From the NCBI GenBank assembly GCA_022641835.1, contig CP048718.1:248001-312000 (forward strand): a stretch of 64,000 bases of DNA, read 5' to 3'. A program made the translations under genes and the position numbers. Under the pieces are notes generated by a model, which worked only from the letters and a program-made list of their open reading frames with translations, did not search any database and was not told where the DNA came from. The number at the start of each line of letters is the position of its first letter. Position 1 is the stretch's first letter. This stretch comes from Petasospora fabianii. Its lineage: Eukaryota > Ascomycota > Saccharomycetes > Phaffomycetales > Wickerhamomycetaceae. This document shows, in pieces, positions 46,267 to 57,110 of the stretch.

Positions 46267-46830
46267 ATGAGCAGACCAGACGCACCTATTCCTACTTCTC
46301 CACAGTCGCCATACCCAATCACTGAAAGGAACGTACACATTGTGGCGGGTTTTGGTCGTGGTTCAGCAGAGTTAGGCATCCCAACTGCTAATGCTGATAT
46401 TAAAGAGTGTACACATATAAGTCAATTGGACCCAGGTGTATACTTTGGTTGGGTGAAAGTGGTGGCTGATGAGTCCAAACTAGAGAGTGAGACTAAGACC
46501 CGTGAGAATGGCGTTGAAGTTGAGTATGGTTATGGGTTAGGATTAACAAAGGGCGTTGATACAGAAGTTGTACTACCGACAGTTTTAAGTATAGGATGGA
46601 ATCCATTCTATGGCAACAAGGAAAAAGCCGTTGAGCTTCATATAATGCATTCTTATCCAAAGAACTTCTACGGTGCACTTGTGAATTTCACAGTGCTTGG
46701 ATATATTCGTCCAGAATTGAACTACACTACTAAGGAAGCCCTTATCAAGGATATCCAAACTGACATTGATATTGGTCTCAAAACTTTGAACACCCCTGAA
46801 TACGAGAAGTACAAAGCTGAGATAGCCTAG
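46267..46830 (+). CDS. FMN1: Riboflavin kinase
   Basis: The ATG at 46267 gives 187 residues; S. cerevisiae Fmn1 is 218. The flavokinase barrel is complete: VAGFGRGSAELGIPTANAD contains the PTAN motif that binds Mg-ATP, then GVYFGWVKV, VLPTVLSIGWNPFYGNKEKAVELHIMHSY with the catalytic Glu, and the FYGALVNFTVLGYIRPE segment. It phosphorylates riboflavin to FMN. It lacks the longer N-terminal membrane region of S. cerevisiae Fmn1; there is no in-frame upstream ATG that would add one. An inserted loop (residues about 68-85, KLESETKTRENG) is species-specific. It is convergent with the TLC gene (145 bp). Confidence 0.95.
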   Translation: MSRPDAPIPTSPQSPYPITERNVHIVAGFGRGSAELGIPTANADIKECTHISQLDPGVYFGWVKVVADESKLESETKTRENGVEVEYGYGLGLTKGVDTEVVLPTVLSIGWNPFYGNKEKAVELHIMHSYPKNFYGALVNFTVLGYIRPELNYTTKEALIKDIQTDIDIGLKTLNTPEYEKYKAEIA

Positions 46831-46975
46831 ACATAGATGAATAAATCAATAATATGGCATTTTATCATTTAATCTACTAAAATCAACAAATTTGTAATAG
46901 TGTAGTTACGCACTCCTGCCCATAAAATGTATGCAAATGATCTTTATAATTGTATTGTAAACGAACGTTTGAGCC

Positions 46976-47848
46976 TCAAATGTCCTTCTTGGCATCATCG
47001 TGAATATTCTTCCCAGTGAACATGTCTGCAAGAATAGCATATGCAACTTTAACCATTCGGTAAAACCAGTACAAGTTCAAGATATCCAATACGACATTAC
47101 CTGTAAAGATGATAATTGCACCCGTGGTGTGGAAACGTTCATCTTGGTAATTCACATAAAAGTCTGAGAATAGGTTAAAAGCCTGATAGAATCCATAACA
47201 AATTCTCACAAAGAAGAAGATGAGGATCAAGACTGCATTGTTGATCAATTGGAATGTTTCAGAGAACAAACCTGGAACTTTCAATCCAAACCATCTCAAA
47301 TTCAAGAAAGGTGTTGACAATTCAAATAAGATGAATACAGCAGCATAATATGAGATGAATGGACTCAACCCAATGGCAAACACAGCAGATGAGACGATTC
47401 CATGTACAAGGAATCCAATACCAAAGTATTGAACATACCAGATCGACATAACACTATCCCAAAGGAAGTAACCCAAAGCCATAGTCGTCACAAACCCAGA
47501 GTATGGAGTGTATCCAAACACTCTATCCTCTGCCAAATCAAGGTCGTAAAAGCATGGAATGATCAAAATTAAGATTAACACACTTTGTACAAGTGAGACA
47601 ACATGGATGTGGAAATCGATACGCGTCTTGTAAGAAAGAGTCTTGAACATTGCCGGCCGAATACGTGGTGACAAGAAATACGAAAGCAAATAGAGTGCAT
47701 GATACGCAAGAAACACGGCAACAAGCTCATGAATATGCTTGTCGAGAGTAGTGTGTGTGTATAGGGGAACAATGTATTCCTCCACGAGGGGAACTCGTAG
47801 CCAGTCCAATGGGTCTTGTTTGTGCGGCGTTGTGAGGATTTCAAGCAT
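46976..47848 (-). CDS. TLC-domain membrane protein, YPR114W-like
   Basis: The ATG at 47848 gives 290 residues. Seven or so hydrophobic segments are present, from LVAVFLAYHALYLLSYF (about 44) to IIIFTGNVVLDILNLYWFY (about 250). The pattern of TLC/TMEM56 proteins is clear: KTRIDFHIHVVSLVQSVL, TMALGYFLWDSVMSIWYV, HGIVSSAVFAIG and ELSTPFLNLRWF. The conserved His and Glu of the TLC fold are retained. S. cerevisiae YPR114W (315 residues) is the closest recalled relative and has no assigned biochemistry. Relation to ceramide synthases is only at fold level; the Lag1 catalytic HH pair is not present. It is likely an ER protein. Confidence 0.88.
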   Translation of the reverse strand: MLEILTTPHKQDPLDWLRVPLVEEYIVPLYTHTTLDKHIHELVAVFLAYHALYLLSYFLSPRIRPAMFKTLSYKTRIDFHIHVVSLVQSVLILILIIPCFYDLDLAEDRVFGYTPYSGFVTTMALGYFLWDSVMSIWYVQYFGIGFLVHGIVSSAVFAIGLSPFISYYAAVFILFELSTPFLNLRWFGLKVPGLFSETFQLINNAVLILIFFFVRICYGFYQAFNLFSDFYVNYQDERFHTTGAIIIFTGNVVLDILNLYWFYRMVKVAYAILADMFTGKNIHDDAKKDI

Positions 47849-48296
47849 TCTAGAGTGACAATGAGGTAGATAGACACCACAGTTATGTCGATGATCAGGT
47901 TATTTCTATCTGCCTCAATCTTACAAACCTTCAATGGCCCATATTCGTCCTCGGTCCGTGATACGCGTACAAACTGTTGGAATATGTGTGGTGTTTGGGT
48001 TTATCGCGGGTTTCCATATCAAGTATATTTCCCATTTGGGACATTGATTGGGTTCGCTAAGTAGTTAGACGAGATGGACTATGTCTCTAGTGTCTATTAT
48101 ATCGCATCTCTTATACTATACACAAAAGAGATAAATACACTCCTGGGATACCTCTAGCAGACACCAAAGAGACACAACTAAGACCAATATATCAGCTGTC
48201 GCGCACAAACTCTCTTCTTTAGGTCTCATTCATTCTTCTCATTCAAGACTCAACTGAGTATCCACACTTCATTCACTCGTTGAAAAAATCCTGAAA
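47849..48296. other. Divergent promoter, YPR114W-like / SDR gene
   Basis: 448 bp. AT-rich stretches at 48096-48125 could serve as TATA elements. No repeated motif from elsewhere in the window was found here. Confidence 0.4.
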
Positions 48297-49319
48297 ATGG
48301 TCTCCCTTAGCTTGGATACTCTACTACATCCACTCGTTTGCGGACTTGCTCTCATTTATTCCCTGTGAGTTTCCATCCCATCTCTTTCTCATCATGGAGA
48401 CGAGCTACTAACAGATGTTCCTCATAGATATGCGTCTCCAGTGTGGTTAGCGACGCGTATAGCACTATTGACATATCTTGTTGGTGGAATATACCTTCTT
48501 AACAAGAAGTACAAGACACGAGGTGTCTGGGAAGGGATTGGTGAGAAAGATATTGCAGTTATCACGGGAGGTTCAAATGGTCTTGGGTTGGAGCTTGTTA
48601 AACTGCTAACACAACGTCAAGTTCGTTGTGTCGTTGTGGACAGAGAAGATATCTCTGATGAAGATATTTCAAGAAATGTCGTATTTCACAAGTGTGACCT
48701 CAGTGATGAGAAACTTGTTCTTAATACCATCAACCAAATTAAGTCCCAATTGGGCCAACCAACCATCCTTATAAACAACGCCGCCATGCGTCATTTTGAA
48801 ACTCTTCAAGAGCTCACATACGATCAGATAAAGACAGTAATGACAGTTAATACCCTAACACCGGTCATGTTCATGAAGGAACTCCTTACATCCTCATCAA
48901 GGCTCTATACAGTGAACATCTCATCCATCCTCGGTCTTGCCAGTCCTGCAAACCTCACACTATACTCCGCTACAAAAGCGTCGTTAATCTCCCTACATGA
49001 TTCCGTATCCCATGAGATGTCACATGATAACTCCAAAAGATTCCTGCTAGTGACACCTGGACAACTCGACACAAGGATGTTTAAAGATGTCAAACCTCCT
49101 AAACAGTTCCTGGCACCTGTGGTGAATGCTAAGACGCTTGCAGAACAAATTGTGAGATGTATTGAACAAGGAGAGAGGGGAACACTTCATGGACCGATGT
49201 ATACCTATTTCATTCCGATCTTGAAACTGCTGCCATATAGCGTTTGTGAGTTTTGCAGATGGTTTAGTGAAATGGATAACAGCGTTTCTGAGGGTAAGGT
49301 TTTGGGTAAAGATGAGTAA
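48297..49319 (+). CDS. Short-chain dehydrogenase/reductase, YDL114W-like, one intron
   Basis: Exon 1 is 48297-48364 and exon 2 is 48428-49319, giving 319 residues. The 63 nt intron (48365-48427) has GTGAGT, TACTAAC and CATAG, and splits a Leu codon. The join yields a membrane-anchored N-terminus (MVSLSLDTLLHPLVCGLALI, then VWLATRIALLTYLVGGIYLL). The SDR core follows: AVITGGSNGLGLELV (TGxxxGxG cofactor site), DLSDE, LINNAAMRHF, and the catalytic Ser-Tyr-Lys in NISSILG and LYSATKA. The hydrophobic N-terminus suggests ER or lipid-droplet location. S. cerevisiae YDL114W is the nearest recalled relative; the substrate is unknown. Convergent with SPC2. Confidence 0.88.
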
Positions 49320-49512
49320 TTGATTTATATTAATGGACATTTGTGTTAGTCAGTGGTATGGACATTCTTTGTTATGACATGATGTAAGGATAGAACACGT
49401 CCAGATCTGGTATAGTAGTACTGCAACTCTACAGCAAGTTTCAAGCGATATATTGCGTTAATCATTACGGTTATCATGGCCCATAGATCTTTTTTGATAT
49501 GCCTTCACATGC

Positions 49513-50037
49513 TCACTTTTGCTTATCAGCATCATCAAGTTGGGCTTTGAACCAAGATGCAAGTTCGCTCTCATGGAGGTTTCCAAACTTGTCAAAGATG
49601 TCTTTGAACTCGAGCGTCACTTTCTTAGTCACAGGTGTGGCACCTTTAGCACCACTACTGATTGTAAGATTGTACTCTGGGATGTATTTGTCCACTGTAC
49701 CACTGATTGTAACTTCTTTCTTCTTATCCTTTGTGTATCCCTTAAATACAATGTCCCTTTCAACAAACTTAGTGTGGAACCACGACACGACACATACGAC
49801 CCAGTATGCGCCCACAAGCAATTTTGTGTATGGAAGAGCATCGGTCCAAGTCATCTTCTTCTCAAGATAGAATGTGATTCCGGCAATGACAGCGATAGTG
49901 TAGCCAATGATGATATTAACGTCGCCAATACGATGGTCTTGGATGTATCCAAGGGTGGCCATTGCCAATGGGAGACGCTCGTTGGTCACGGTCTTAAGGT
50001 CCACAACGGAATGTGGCTTCGCTGTCTTGAATAACAT
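49513..50037 (-). CDS. SPC2: Signal peptidase complex subunit Spc2
   Basis: The ATG at 50037 (MLFKTAKPHSVVDLK) gives 174 residues; S. cerevisiae Spc2 is 178. The SPC25 family pattern is visible: LGYIQDHRIGDVNIIIGYTIAVIAG with membrane segment one, a short loop, segment two (LLVGAYWVVCVVSWF), then a cytosolic domain (VERDIVFKGYTKDKKKEVTISGTV, DKYIPEYNLTI). Spc2 is a non-catalytic subunit of ER signal peptidase that links it to the translocon (Sbh1). It is divergent from SPT7 with 286 bp between starts; that gap contains a Rap1-like site at 50169-50183. Confidence 0.93.
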   Translation of the reverse strand: MLFKTAKPHSVVDLKTVTNERLPLAMATLGYIQDHRIGDVNIIIGYTIAVIAGITFYLEKKMTWTDALPYTKLLVGAYWVVCVVSWFHTKFVERDIVFKGYTKDKKKEVTISGTVDKYIPEYNLTISSGAKGATPVTKKVTLEFKDIFDKFGNLHESELASWFKAQLDDADKQK

Positions 50038-50323
50038 TTTCACACAATTCTGTTCTGCTGATGGTGATAGCTTCAGCTCTTATAACCAAGTTCTTGTTAC
50101 TCAATAAACTACTTAACTACGTGTCGGTACTGGGGTCGTGGCCCCATCCAATTCTCTATAGTGGTGGTGATGTCCGGGTGTTTATTTGTTCTCAACTTAG
50201 TTCTCGCTTCTAATAAAACACAACTCAACTACAACCAACTACCAACTACGTCTTATCTTAAGCACAATAGCTACCGCTGTGACACTTTCGAGTGGACTGA
50301 TAGATAGGTGTTACCGGTTCCCG

Positions 50324-53300
50324 ATGGCCACGCAGAAGGACACGAAGGATACGCTCGGGATCTTCCGAACCAACGACGTGGATCGTCTCTTCACCGTTGC
50401 GCAGCGGCTATGGACTCGAAGAGTGTTTGACTATTATCTCACGGCACAGCAGTTGCTTGTACTCGAGAGGATCTTTGACGGTGCCGGCTCGCTATCCAAG
50501 TCCAAGAACGAGTTTGTGCGATTCCTGCAAGGTGAGGTTTCTCTCAAGTTTGTCGAGCAGAAGGCTCCAGCTGGAGACGTGGAGACCAACAAAGACGAAC
50601 AGCTACAGGCCAATGAGGGACAACAAACTCCATCACAACCACAGTCTCAGTCACAGACACAGTCACAAAGTGTACCGCCACAGGGTAAGCCGCAGGAGAA
50701 GGAGGAAGAACCTATTGTTGAAGTAACAATACCAAACGGTGTCGAGTCAGCGAGATCACTGGCGTTGAAAGTACGTTACATCCTCTGGGATAAGGCCATT
50801 GACTGTTACTACGATGAAGATGATACCACCGAGTACGAGATCTTTGAACCAGAGGAAGATACTGATGCAGCTATAACAAATGCCCCAGTAACGGTATCGG
50901 ACCCGGTGAGAAAAGTTGACGAGGATGATGACTATGATGATGATGACGATGATGACCAGGATGATGACTCTAGTTCCAAGATGAACACTGATTCTAAGGC
51001 CGAGAATTCTTCAGCCAGCACGTCAACAACCACTGATGACTCCTTTGACTCTAATGGTAACCTTATTTTAGAGGTACCCATTGCCGTATCAGAACCGGCG
51101 CATATTGATACTCGACTAGTCATTGAAAACTTCAACAAGATCTATCACAACTTTGAGAATGATAAGGAGACGTTGATTAAAAGAAGAAAACTCGAAGAAA
51201 ATGATAAACTGCTGGAGACTGATAACTCTGGAAGTACATCTGATCTCATATCCATGAACTTGGGTGCTGCCAATTTATCATTGAAGCATTTGCTCCGTTC
51301 TATCGATGACAATAAGGAAAAATTGAACCTTGGTGATACAGAGTTACGACAATTGATCATGGATGTCAGAAAGAATCGTTCCAAGTGGGCCTCAGATGAT
51401 AAGATTGGTCAAGAGGAACTTTATGAAGCTTGTGAAAAAGTTGTTATGGAATTGCGTGGATACGCTGAACATTCAACGCCCTTCTTAAACAGAGTTCCAA
51501 AGAGAGATGCACCAAACTATTACCAAATCATCAAGAAGCCAATGGATCTGAACACTATTCTCAAGAAATTGAAAACTTTCCAGTATAAGTCCAAAACGGA
51601 GTTTGTTGATGATGTCATGCTCATCTGGAAGAACTGTTTCACATACAACACCGATCCACGTCATTTCCTTCGAGCCCATGCCCTTGCAATGCAAAAGAAA
51701 TCTCAGCAACTCATTCCCTTAATTCCAGAAATCACAGTTAGAGAACGTGCAGAGGTTGAGGCTGAACTTGAAGCTGAGGCCGAAGCTGAAGCTGGGGCAG
51801 AAGATGCGTCAACACCAGCACCTTCCGGGAAAACCTCATCTAAGAAGGGCATGAAAAGAGCAAGAAACGGTGAGATTAAGCAGGAAAATGCATCACCATC
51901 AATAGCTACTAATGCCCCACCGTCGGCATCGGCATCGGCACCACCAAGGGACACTCCGACACCAGCTGTTCAAGATGTTTCAAGTACTGCGCCACCTCCA
52001 TCTGCTAATGGCACTGCTCCTCCACCAAGTGGCACCGCTACACCTGCTCTGGAAAATACGACACTAGGTGCCGGTGATAATACTGAAATGGATGAAGATG
52101 ATGAGAACAACAATGCTGAGACTAATGATTATTTGAACAATGAGGACAATGATAAAGATGATTTAGAGACTCAGATGTGGAAAAATTTGACCTCAAAGGC
52201 TCGGTCTGACTTTTGCATCAAACGTTCTGATCTATTCAAGGAGAATAATGAATTGAATGGTGATAGTGAAGCTATCTTGAGAGATCCAAAGAAGATGAAG
52301 ACATTTGTGTCGTTTTTGAAGAATTATTCTGAGACGAAGAAGCACATCTTTAGTGTTTCTAACAAACAAACCGAGGAGGATCCATACCTAATTGAGTATG
52401 ACATTACTGGTGGTCTTCCATCAATTGCATATCGTGGTATGAGTGATGAGCAGCTTGATGCTGAGGAGTCTAAACTTGTTGAACAAGTGTTGAGTGAAGG
52501 TTTGAAACCGTCTGAATTTGTTCCGGCCCCTGGTGGGTTGAATAAAGTGATCAATTCCAACATTGAAGAGATGCAGGAAATCCGTCGTATCTGTTTCAAG
52601 ATTTCGTTGATTCGTCAAATGCAACAGCAACAATTTGTTCATCACTCACAGATGAGGGCTCCAGAGATTGAAAAAATTGATGATTCGATTGACATTGACC
52701 CAGTGTCTAGGCTCAAGAACCATGAAAAGATGAATAAGGAGCTGATTTACTGTGTCATGAGAAAACGTGTCTCTAAAGTTGCAATGTTGAGTGGGTTTGA
52801 GTCTACTGAGATGGGTGCCATTGATACACTGACGCAGATTGCTGGTGATTACATGGACAATCTAGTGAGAACAATCAAGACGCATCTCGAGACTCCATCT
52901 GTGAACAAGAAGCACAAGGAGAAGAACGTGTTGACACTGTCCTTATTACAGAATGGTATTAGCAAGCCAGATGAACTGCACACGTACGTCAGAGAGAATG
53001 TCATATCACAGCACACGAAGCTACGGGACCTCAAGAACAAGTTGGTAAACTTCCTAAAGGCACTCTTGAGACCAGCTATAGAGATGACTGATAAGAATTT
53101 CTCTGACAACTCTGAACAATTCATTTCTGGTGATTTCTCCAATGAAATCGGTGAGGATTTCTTTGGATTCAAAGAACTTGGTCTCGATAAGGAGTTTGGT
53201 ATGCTTGGTGGAACTTTGCCATTGCACCTTCTTCATTCCAAGTTGAATGAGGCTAATTTCGAAGAAGTTGGTCAGACTGCCCATCGTGAAGAGTTTGAGA

Positions 53301-53728
53301 AGGCACCATTCCCACATGTTAAGGATGTCGATATCGGTAAACAGATTGGTCTGTTCCAGCCATTCCTCCTTTCGTGTTTGGAGAAGACAAAGCAATTCCA
53401 ATCGAAACAGTTGCATTTGAAGACTAAGAAGGAGATTCAAGACTATATGAACTCTGCAAAGAACCTTGACATTATGGAAGACATTGACGTCCCAGCGAAG
53501 AAGCCAAAATCCAAACTGCCTCCAAACGGTAAGATCCCACACACAAAACGCAAGATCACCCCTTTGACTTTCTTCCTACCCGAGAACGATGCTGATATTG
53601 GTGCTCCGGCAGTACACGACTCCACCATGTCAACGTTGACTACGATGCATACGTCAATGCTGGATAACAGTTCGCCCAGCTCAGCCCACGACTCTCAATT
53701 GAAAACGGAGAGTGTGAACGGATTCTGA
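50324..53728 (+). CDS. SPT7: SAGA subunit Spt7 (bromodomain)
   Basis: The first ATG is 50324 (MATQKDTKDTLGIFRTND), giving 1134 residues; S. cerevisiae Spt7 is 1332. The N-terminal region includes VRYILWDKAIDCYYDEDD and an acidic DDDDDDQDDD run. The bromodomain is at about residues 365-465 (PFLNRVPKRDAPNYYQIIKKPMDL, WKNCFTYNTDP), with the acetyl-lysine Asn in NCFTYNT. After an Ala/Pro linker comes Spt7-specific sequence (TGGLPSIAYRG), then the histone-fold partner domain (KVAMLSGFESTEMGAIDTLTQIAG). The C-terminal part has FFGFKELGLDKEFGMLGGTLPLHLL, used in Spt8 association in S. cerevisiae. Spt7 is the scaffold of the SAGA core, pairing with Ada1. Confidence 0.95.
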   Translation: MATQKDTKDTLGIFRTNDVDRLFTVAQRLWTRRVFDYYLTAQQLLVLERIFDGAGSLSKSKNEFVRFLQGEVSLKFVEQKAPAGDVETNKDEQLQANEGQQTPSQPQSQSQTQSQSVPPQGKPQEKEEEPIVEVTIPNGVESARSLALKVRYILWDKAIDCYYDEDDTTEYEIFEPEEDTDAAITNAPVTVSDPVRKVDEDDDYDDDDDDDQDDDSSSKMNTDSKAENSSASTSTTTDDSFDSNGNLILEVPIAVSEPAHIDTRLVIENFNKIYHNFENDKETLIKRRKLEENDKLLETDNSGSTSDLISMNLGAANLSLKHLLRSIDDNKEKLNLGDTELRQLIMDVRKNRSKWASDDKIGQEELYEACEKVVMELRGYAEHSTPFLNRVPKRDAPNYYQIIKKPMDLNTILKKLKTFQYKSKTEFVDDVMLIWKNCFTYNTDPRHFLRAHALAMQKKSQQLIPLIPEITVRERAEVEAELEAEAEAEAGAEDASTPAPSGKTSSKKGMKRARNGEIKQENASPSIATNAPPSASASAPPRDTPTPAVQDVSSTAPPPSANGTAPPPSGTATPALENTTLGAGDNTEMDEDDENNNAETNDYLNNEDNDKDDLETQMWKNLTSKARSDFCIKRSDLFKENNELNGDSEAILRDPKKMKTFVSFLKNYSETKKHIFSVSNKQTEEDPYLIEYDITGGLPSIAYRGMSDEQLDAEESKLVEQVLSEGLKPSEFVPAPGGLNKVINSNIEEMQEIRRICFKISLIRQMQQQQFVHHSQMRAPEIEKIDDSIDIDPVSRLKNHEKMNKELIYCVMRKRVSKVAMLSGFESTEMGAIDTLTQIAGDYMDNLVRTIKTHLETPSVNKKHKEKNVLTLSLLQNGISKPDELHTYVRENVISQHTKLRDLKNKLVNFLKALLRPAIEMTDKNFSDNSEQFISGDFSNEIGEDFFGFKELGLDKEFGMLGGTLPLHLLHSKLNEANFEEVGQTAHREEFEKAPFPHVKDVDIGKQIGLFQPFLLSCLEKTKQFQSKQLHLKTKKEIQDYMNSAKNLDIMEDIDVPAKKPKSKLPPNGKIPHTKRKITPLTFFLPENDADIGAPAVHDSTMSTLTTMHTSMLDNSSPSSAHDSQLKTESVNGF

Positions 53729-53948
53729 TGATTATAATTCAACAAAAGAAAAGATAATGAATTGTACTTTATTGGCTCATGTTGTAGTGTAATTAAAGAG
53801 TATGTATATATAAGTATAAAGCACTTTCGCGAATTTCTCTCTAACCTCTTTCGGTTCGGGCCCATAATTGTAACGTCTCTCTCACCCTAAAGTATTCTCT
53901 CTGATTGAATCAACACCTTAAACTAACCTAATTCCTCGGTATAAAACG

Positions 53949-55259
53949 ATGAATAACACCGATACTGGTCAGGCTAGGAATACGACGCATCTCCAACGAG
54001 AGTTTCTTATGCGAATGCAACAAAGTCAGGGCGCACAGCGAGGCCCTGTTAAGAAGGCAACGCCGTCATTTCCCTCACGACCGGCACTCATGGCTGGATC
54101 ATCTGTATTCACATTGGCCCCTTACAGAACAAGGAAGGACGCTATCAGACGAACTGTGTTGCAGAAATATGACGTTGTGGGATACATAGCCTCCGGGACT
54201 TATGGGCGAGTGTATAAGGCCAAGGGAAAGACGAAGGCTTCCAATCTCTTTGCCATCAAGAAGTTTAAAGCTGATAAGGAAGGTGAAGTGGTTTATTACA
54301 CGGGTATCTCTCAGAGTGCCTCTAGAGAGATGGCTCTGTGTCGTGAGCTTAACCATAAGAACGTTATCAAATTGCATGAAACCATTTTGGAGAACAAGTG
54401 CATCTACATGGTGTTTGAGTATGCCGAGCATGATCTTCTCCAGATCATTCATTTCCATTCGCATCCAGAGACAAAACCAATACCGGAAACAACAGTGAAA
54501 AGCATCATGTGGCAGGTCCTCAATGGTGTAAGTTATCTCCATCAGAATTGGGTCTTGCATCGTGATCTTAAGCCAGCAAATATCATGGTAACAAGTAATG
54601 GTGTTGTAAAGATTGGTGATCTTGGTCTTGCCCGTCGTTTCAACAATCCACTCCAATCACTTTATAATGGTGATAAAGTGGTTGTCACAATCTGGTATAG
54701 AGCACCAGAACTTTTGCTCGGTGGTCGTCATTATACACCGGCTATCGATCTATGGGCTGCAGGATGTATCTTTGCCGAATTACTTGCCCTAAGACCAATA
54801 TTTAAAGGTGAAGAAGCCAAGATGGATAATAAGAAGAACGTTCCATTTCAGAGGAATCAGATGCAGAAGATTGTGGAGATCTTAGGACCACCAACGGTAC
54901 AGGATTGGCCCTCGTTATCGAGATATCCAGAATATCAATCATTACAACAATTTAAGCAATTCCCATCAAATTTACAAGCATGGTATCATTCCATTGGTGC
55001 TTCAAACAAACTTGGACTTGATCTGCTTTCGAATTTATTGATATATGACCCGGGCAAGAGACTTACTGCTTTTGATTCCCTAGCTCATACATATTTCCTC
55101 GAGGGGACCAAAGTCACTGAGAACATCTTTGAAGGACAAACTTTCAAATATCCATCCAGACGTATTCAGACTGATGATTCTGATATCACGAGTTCCCAAA
55201 GTGGTCAAAAGAGAGTATTTGTTGATAATTCATTGCAACAGAGAAAGAAGCAAAAATGA
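53949..55259 (+). CDS. SSN3: Mediator cyclin-dependent kinase Ssn3 (Cdk8)
   Basis: The ATG at 53949 gives 436 residues. The kinase domain covers about 77-380: [16 protein letters not shown] (Gly loop), FAIKKF (Lys), [14 protein letters not shown] (the SMSACRE-type cyclin C-binding helix), [10 protein letters not shown] (catalytic loop) and GDLGLARRF (DLG in place of DFG, normal for this family in yeasts), [32 protein letters not shown] is a Cdk8 hallmark. The N-terminal 75 residues are Gln/Arg-rich. Ssn3 with cyclin Ssn8 forms the Mediator kinase module, phosphorylating the RNA polymerase II CTD and transcription factors. It follows SPT7 in tandem with a 220 bp gap that contains TTTCGCG at 53825-53831. 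Confidence 0.96.
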   Translation: MNNTDTGQARNTTHLQREFLMRMQQSQGAQRGPVKKATPSFPSRPALMAGSSVFTLAPYRTRKDAIRRTVLQKYDVVGYIASGTYGRVYKAKGKTKASNLFAIKKFKADKEGEVVYYTGISQSASREMALCRELNHKNVIKLHETILENKCIYMVFEYAEHDLLQIIHFHSHPETKPIPETTVKSIMWQVLNGVSYLHQNWVLHRDLKPANIMVTSNGVVKIGDLGLARRFNNPLQSLYNGDKVVVTIWYRAPELLLGGRHYTPAIDLWAAGCIFAELLALRPIFKGEEAKMDNKKNVPFQRNQMQKIVEILGPPTVQDWPSLSRYPEYQSLQQFKQFPSNLQAWYHSIGASNKLGLDLLSNLLIYDPGKRLTAFDSLAHTYFLEGTKVTENIFEGQTFKYPSRRIQTDDSDITSSQSGQKRVFVDNSLQQRKKQK

Positions 55260-55418
55260 TAGAGTTTTGCATGATGATGACGATTTTATATGATGATCAA
55301 CGATGAACACTAGCTGTTTAATGTATGATCTGTAGACTACCACAAGACGGTCCAAGTATAAACATATCAACCATAAAAAAAGGGCTGTAAATCTCATTCT
55401 CTATAAAAACACACTACT

Positions 55419-57110
55419 TCACTTCTTGATACTAGAAGTGGAGTACTGTCTTGCGAGTTTCTGAATTGTTGAATCATTAGAAACCTCCTTATCAATCTGT
55501 TCTCTTAAATCTCGAGCTCTAGCATCATCCTGCTTATGCACATCTTCTCGTAGTGGAGGCATAGCTTCGTTCTTAAGATCAGCTCGTCTAGCCTCTTCAA
55601 AAGTGGAGATTGAACGACGAATCTCTTCAGAACCACCAAGCAATGCACCACGAGGAAGAACACCACCTGAATAGTTTCTAAGCTTTTCAACATTCTCAGC
55701 CTCGTCTCTCAACACAGAGAACATACGTGACACACGACCAATAGCCAAGATCTTATTACGAAGAGCTTTTCTCATAGCTGCGGTATCCTCAGACTCTAAC
55801 GAATCATTGTCCTTCATAACGATATCAGTTTCCGGAACAGATGCATTGGTTGACATGTTCTCCACTGTATCAGCATCGAATGGTTTCTCTTCATCCAATT
55901 CCTCCTCGGTGCAAATGTTAAGCACTGCAACCAATATATCTGTGACTTTCTCCCCGACAAATGGCAATGACCAGGAGAAGACATCCATAAAGTTCGGTAG
56001 CCAGTAAGGATGTGGTGTGTAGTTGAACTGACGAATGTTCATCACGTTATCCCCATATTTCAAGACAGCAGCCTTGTTCTTATACGTATCCAAGTAGTTT
56101 GGTGCTGAGAACATTGTGAGCAACGTTGGGAACCCAGTCTCCTTAGAACGACGATACATTCTGTATCCGGCATCCTGAGCTTCATGAGCACGAATCACTG
56201 AGAGCAAGTTGTTACGTTGAAGAAACTGGGTTACTGCCTTATATGTGAAGGCGTATGAGCATCCTCTAACTGTATTTGGAATGAAAGTTGCCTCATCATC
56301 TGCCTCATCATAGTCCTCAACTGGGTCTGACCAAAGGATATCACACATGAGTCCACGAGTCGGTGGCTCTCTAAAACGATCAAACCTGTTAACGTCGTCT
56401 GGAGTGCGTAACTCTGGAGAGATACCACCATGACAACAAAAGTACTGGTTGTTCATAAGGGCAGCAAGTGGTAAAGTGTTGAAAGACTCACAAGCAGCAG
56501 TATACACAGCGGAGGAATACTTATGAAGACACTCCATTTTGAATGTGAAGTACTCTGTGAGGTGTTTACACTCATGATTTCCACGGAGAAGGAAGAAAGT
56601 GGATGGGTAATGACACTTGAGTGCCCACAAGTACAAAACGCACTCAATGGAGAATGAACCTCTATCGACATAATCACCGAGGAAAAGGTAAGAAGTAGTA
56701 GCTGGATCACCTCCAACTTCAAAGAGCTTAACAAGATCATGGTATTGACCATGGATATCACCGCAAACCGTTACTGGAGCCGGAACATGAAGAAGGTTAG
56801 GTTCCTTGCGCATTACGGCAGCTCCTTGTGATAAGATGCGAAGCACCTGATGCTCATGAAGACGACCTTCACGGAGAAGATGCTCACGAAGGAATTCTAA
56901 CACTGGGAGACCATCTGGACCAAACAGTTCATCATCATCTGGTTTTTTACTAGCGATTGGCGTCACATTGGAGTTAATACGCTCACGAGTCGACACAGTC
57001 TTGCCTCCTTCAACTCTAACGGAAAAATCCTGTACAGCGGGCGACGTGTTTGGATTATTCATGGCTCGCAGTGCGGCCCCAATCTTCTCAGAGTTCTCCT
57101 GAATAGACAT
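55419..57110 (-). CDS. CNA1: Calcineurin catalytic subunit A
   Basis: The ATG at 57110 gives 563 residues; S. cerevisiae Cna1 and Cmp2 are 553 and 604. The PPP phosphatase motifs are intact: [32 protein letters not shown], and SAPNYLDTY. The calcineurin-B-binding helix follows ([24 protein letters not shown]), then the calmodulin-binding segment [21 protein letters not shown]. The C-terminus (about residues 465-563) contains the autoinhibitory region and a charged tail. It is the Ca2+/calmodulin-activated Ser/Thr phosphatase acting on Crz1. The symbol CNA1 is used for the single copy seen here; orthology to CNA1 versus CMP2 cannot be settled. It is divergent from TSR2 with 259 bp between starts, containing CCGTATTAGGAAGG. 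Confidence 0.96.
   Translation of the reverse strand: MSIQENSEKIGAALRAMNNPNTSPAVQDFSVRVEGGKTVSTRERINSNVTPIASKKPDDDELFGPDGLPVLEFLREHLLREGRLHEHQVLRILSQGAAVMRKEPNLLHVPAPVTVCGDIHGQYHDLVKLFEVGGDPATTSYLFLGDYVDRGSFSIECVLYLWALKCHYPSTFFLLRGNHECKHLTEYFTFKMECLHKYSSAVYTAACESFNTLPLAALMNNQYFCCHGGISPELRTPDDVNRFDRFREPPTRGLMCDILWSDPVEDYDEADDEATFIPNTVRGCSYAFTYKAVTQFLQRNNLLSVIRAHEAQDAGYRMYRRSKETGFPTLLTMFSAPNYLDTYKNKAAVLKYGDNVMNIRQFNYTPHPYWLPNFMDVFSWSLPFVGEKVTDILVAVLNICTEEELDEEKPFDADTVENMSTNASVPETDIVMKDNDSLESEDTAAMRKALRNKILAIGRVSRMFSVLRDEAENVEKLRNYSGGVLPRGALLGGSEEIRRSISTFEEARRADLKNEAMPPLREDVHKQDDARARDLREQIDKEVSNDSTIQKLARQYSTSSIKK

Noticed and set aside
50279-50323. Upstream extension of SPT7 to 50279
   Set aside because: The extension begins with GTG, not ATG. 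The first ATG at 50324 starts a protein that fits the family.
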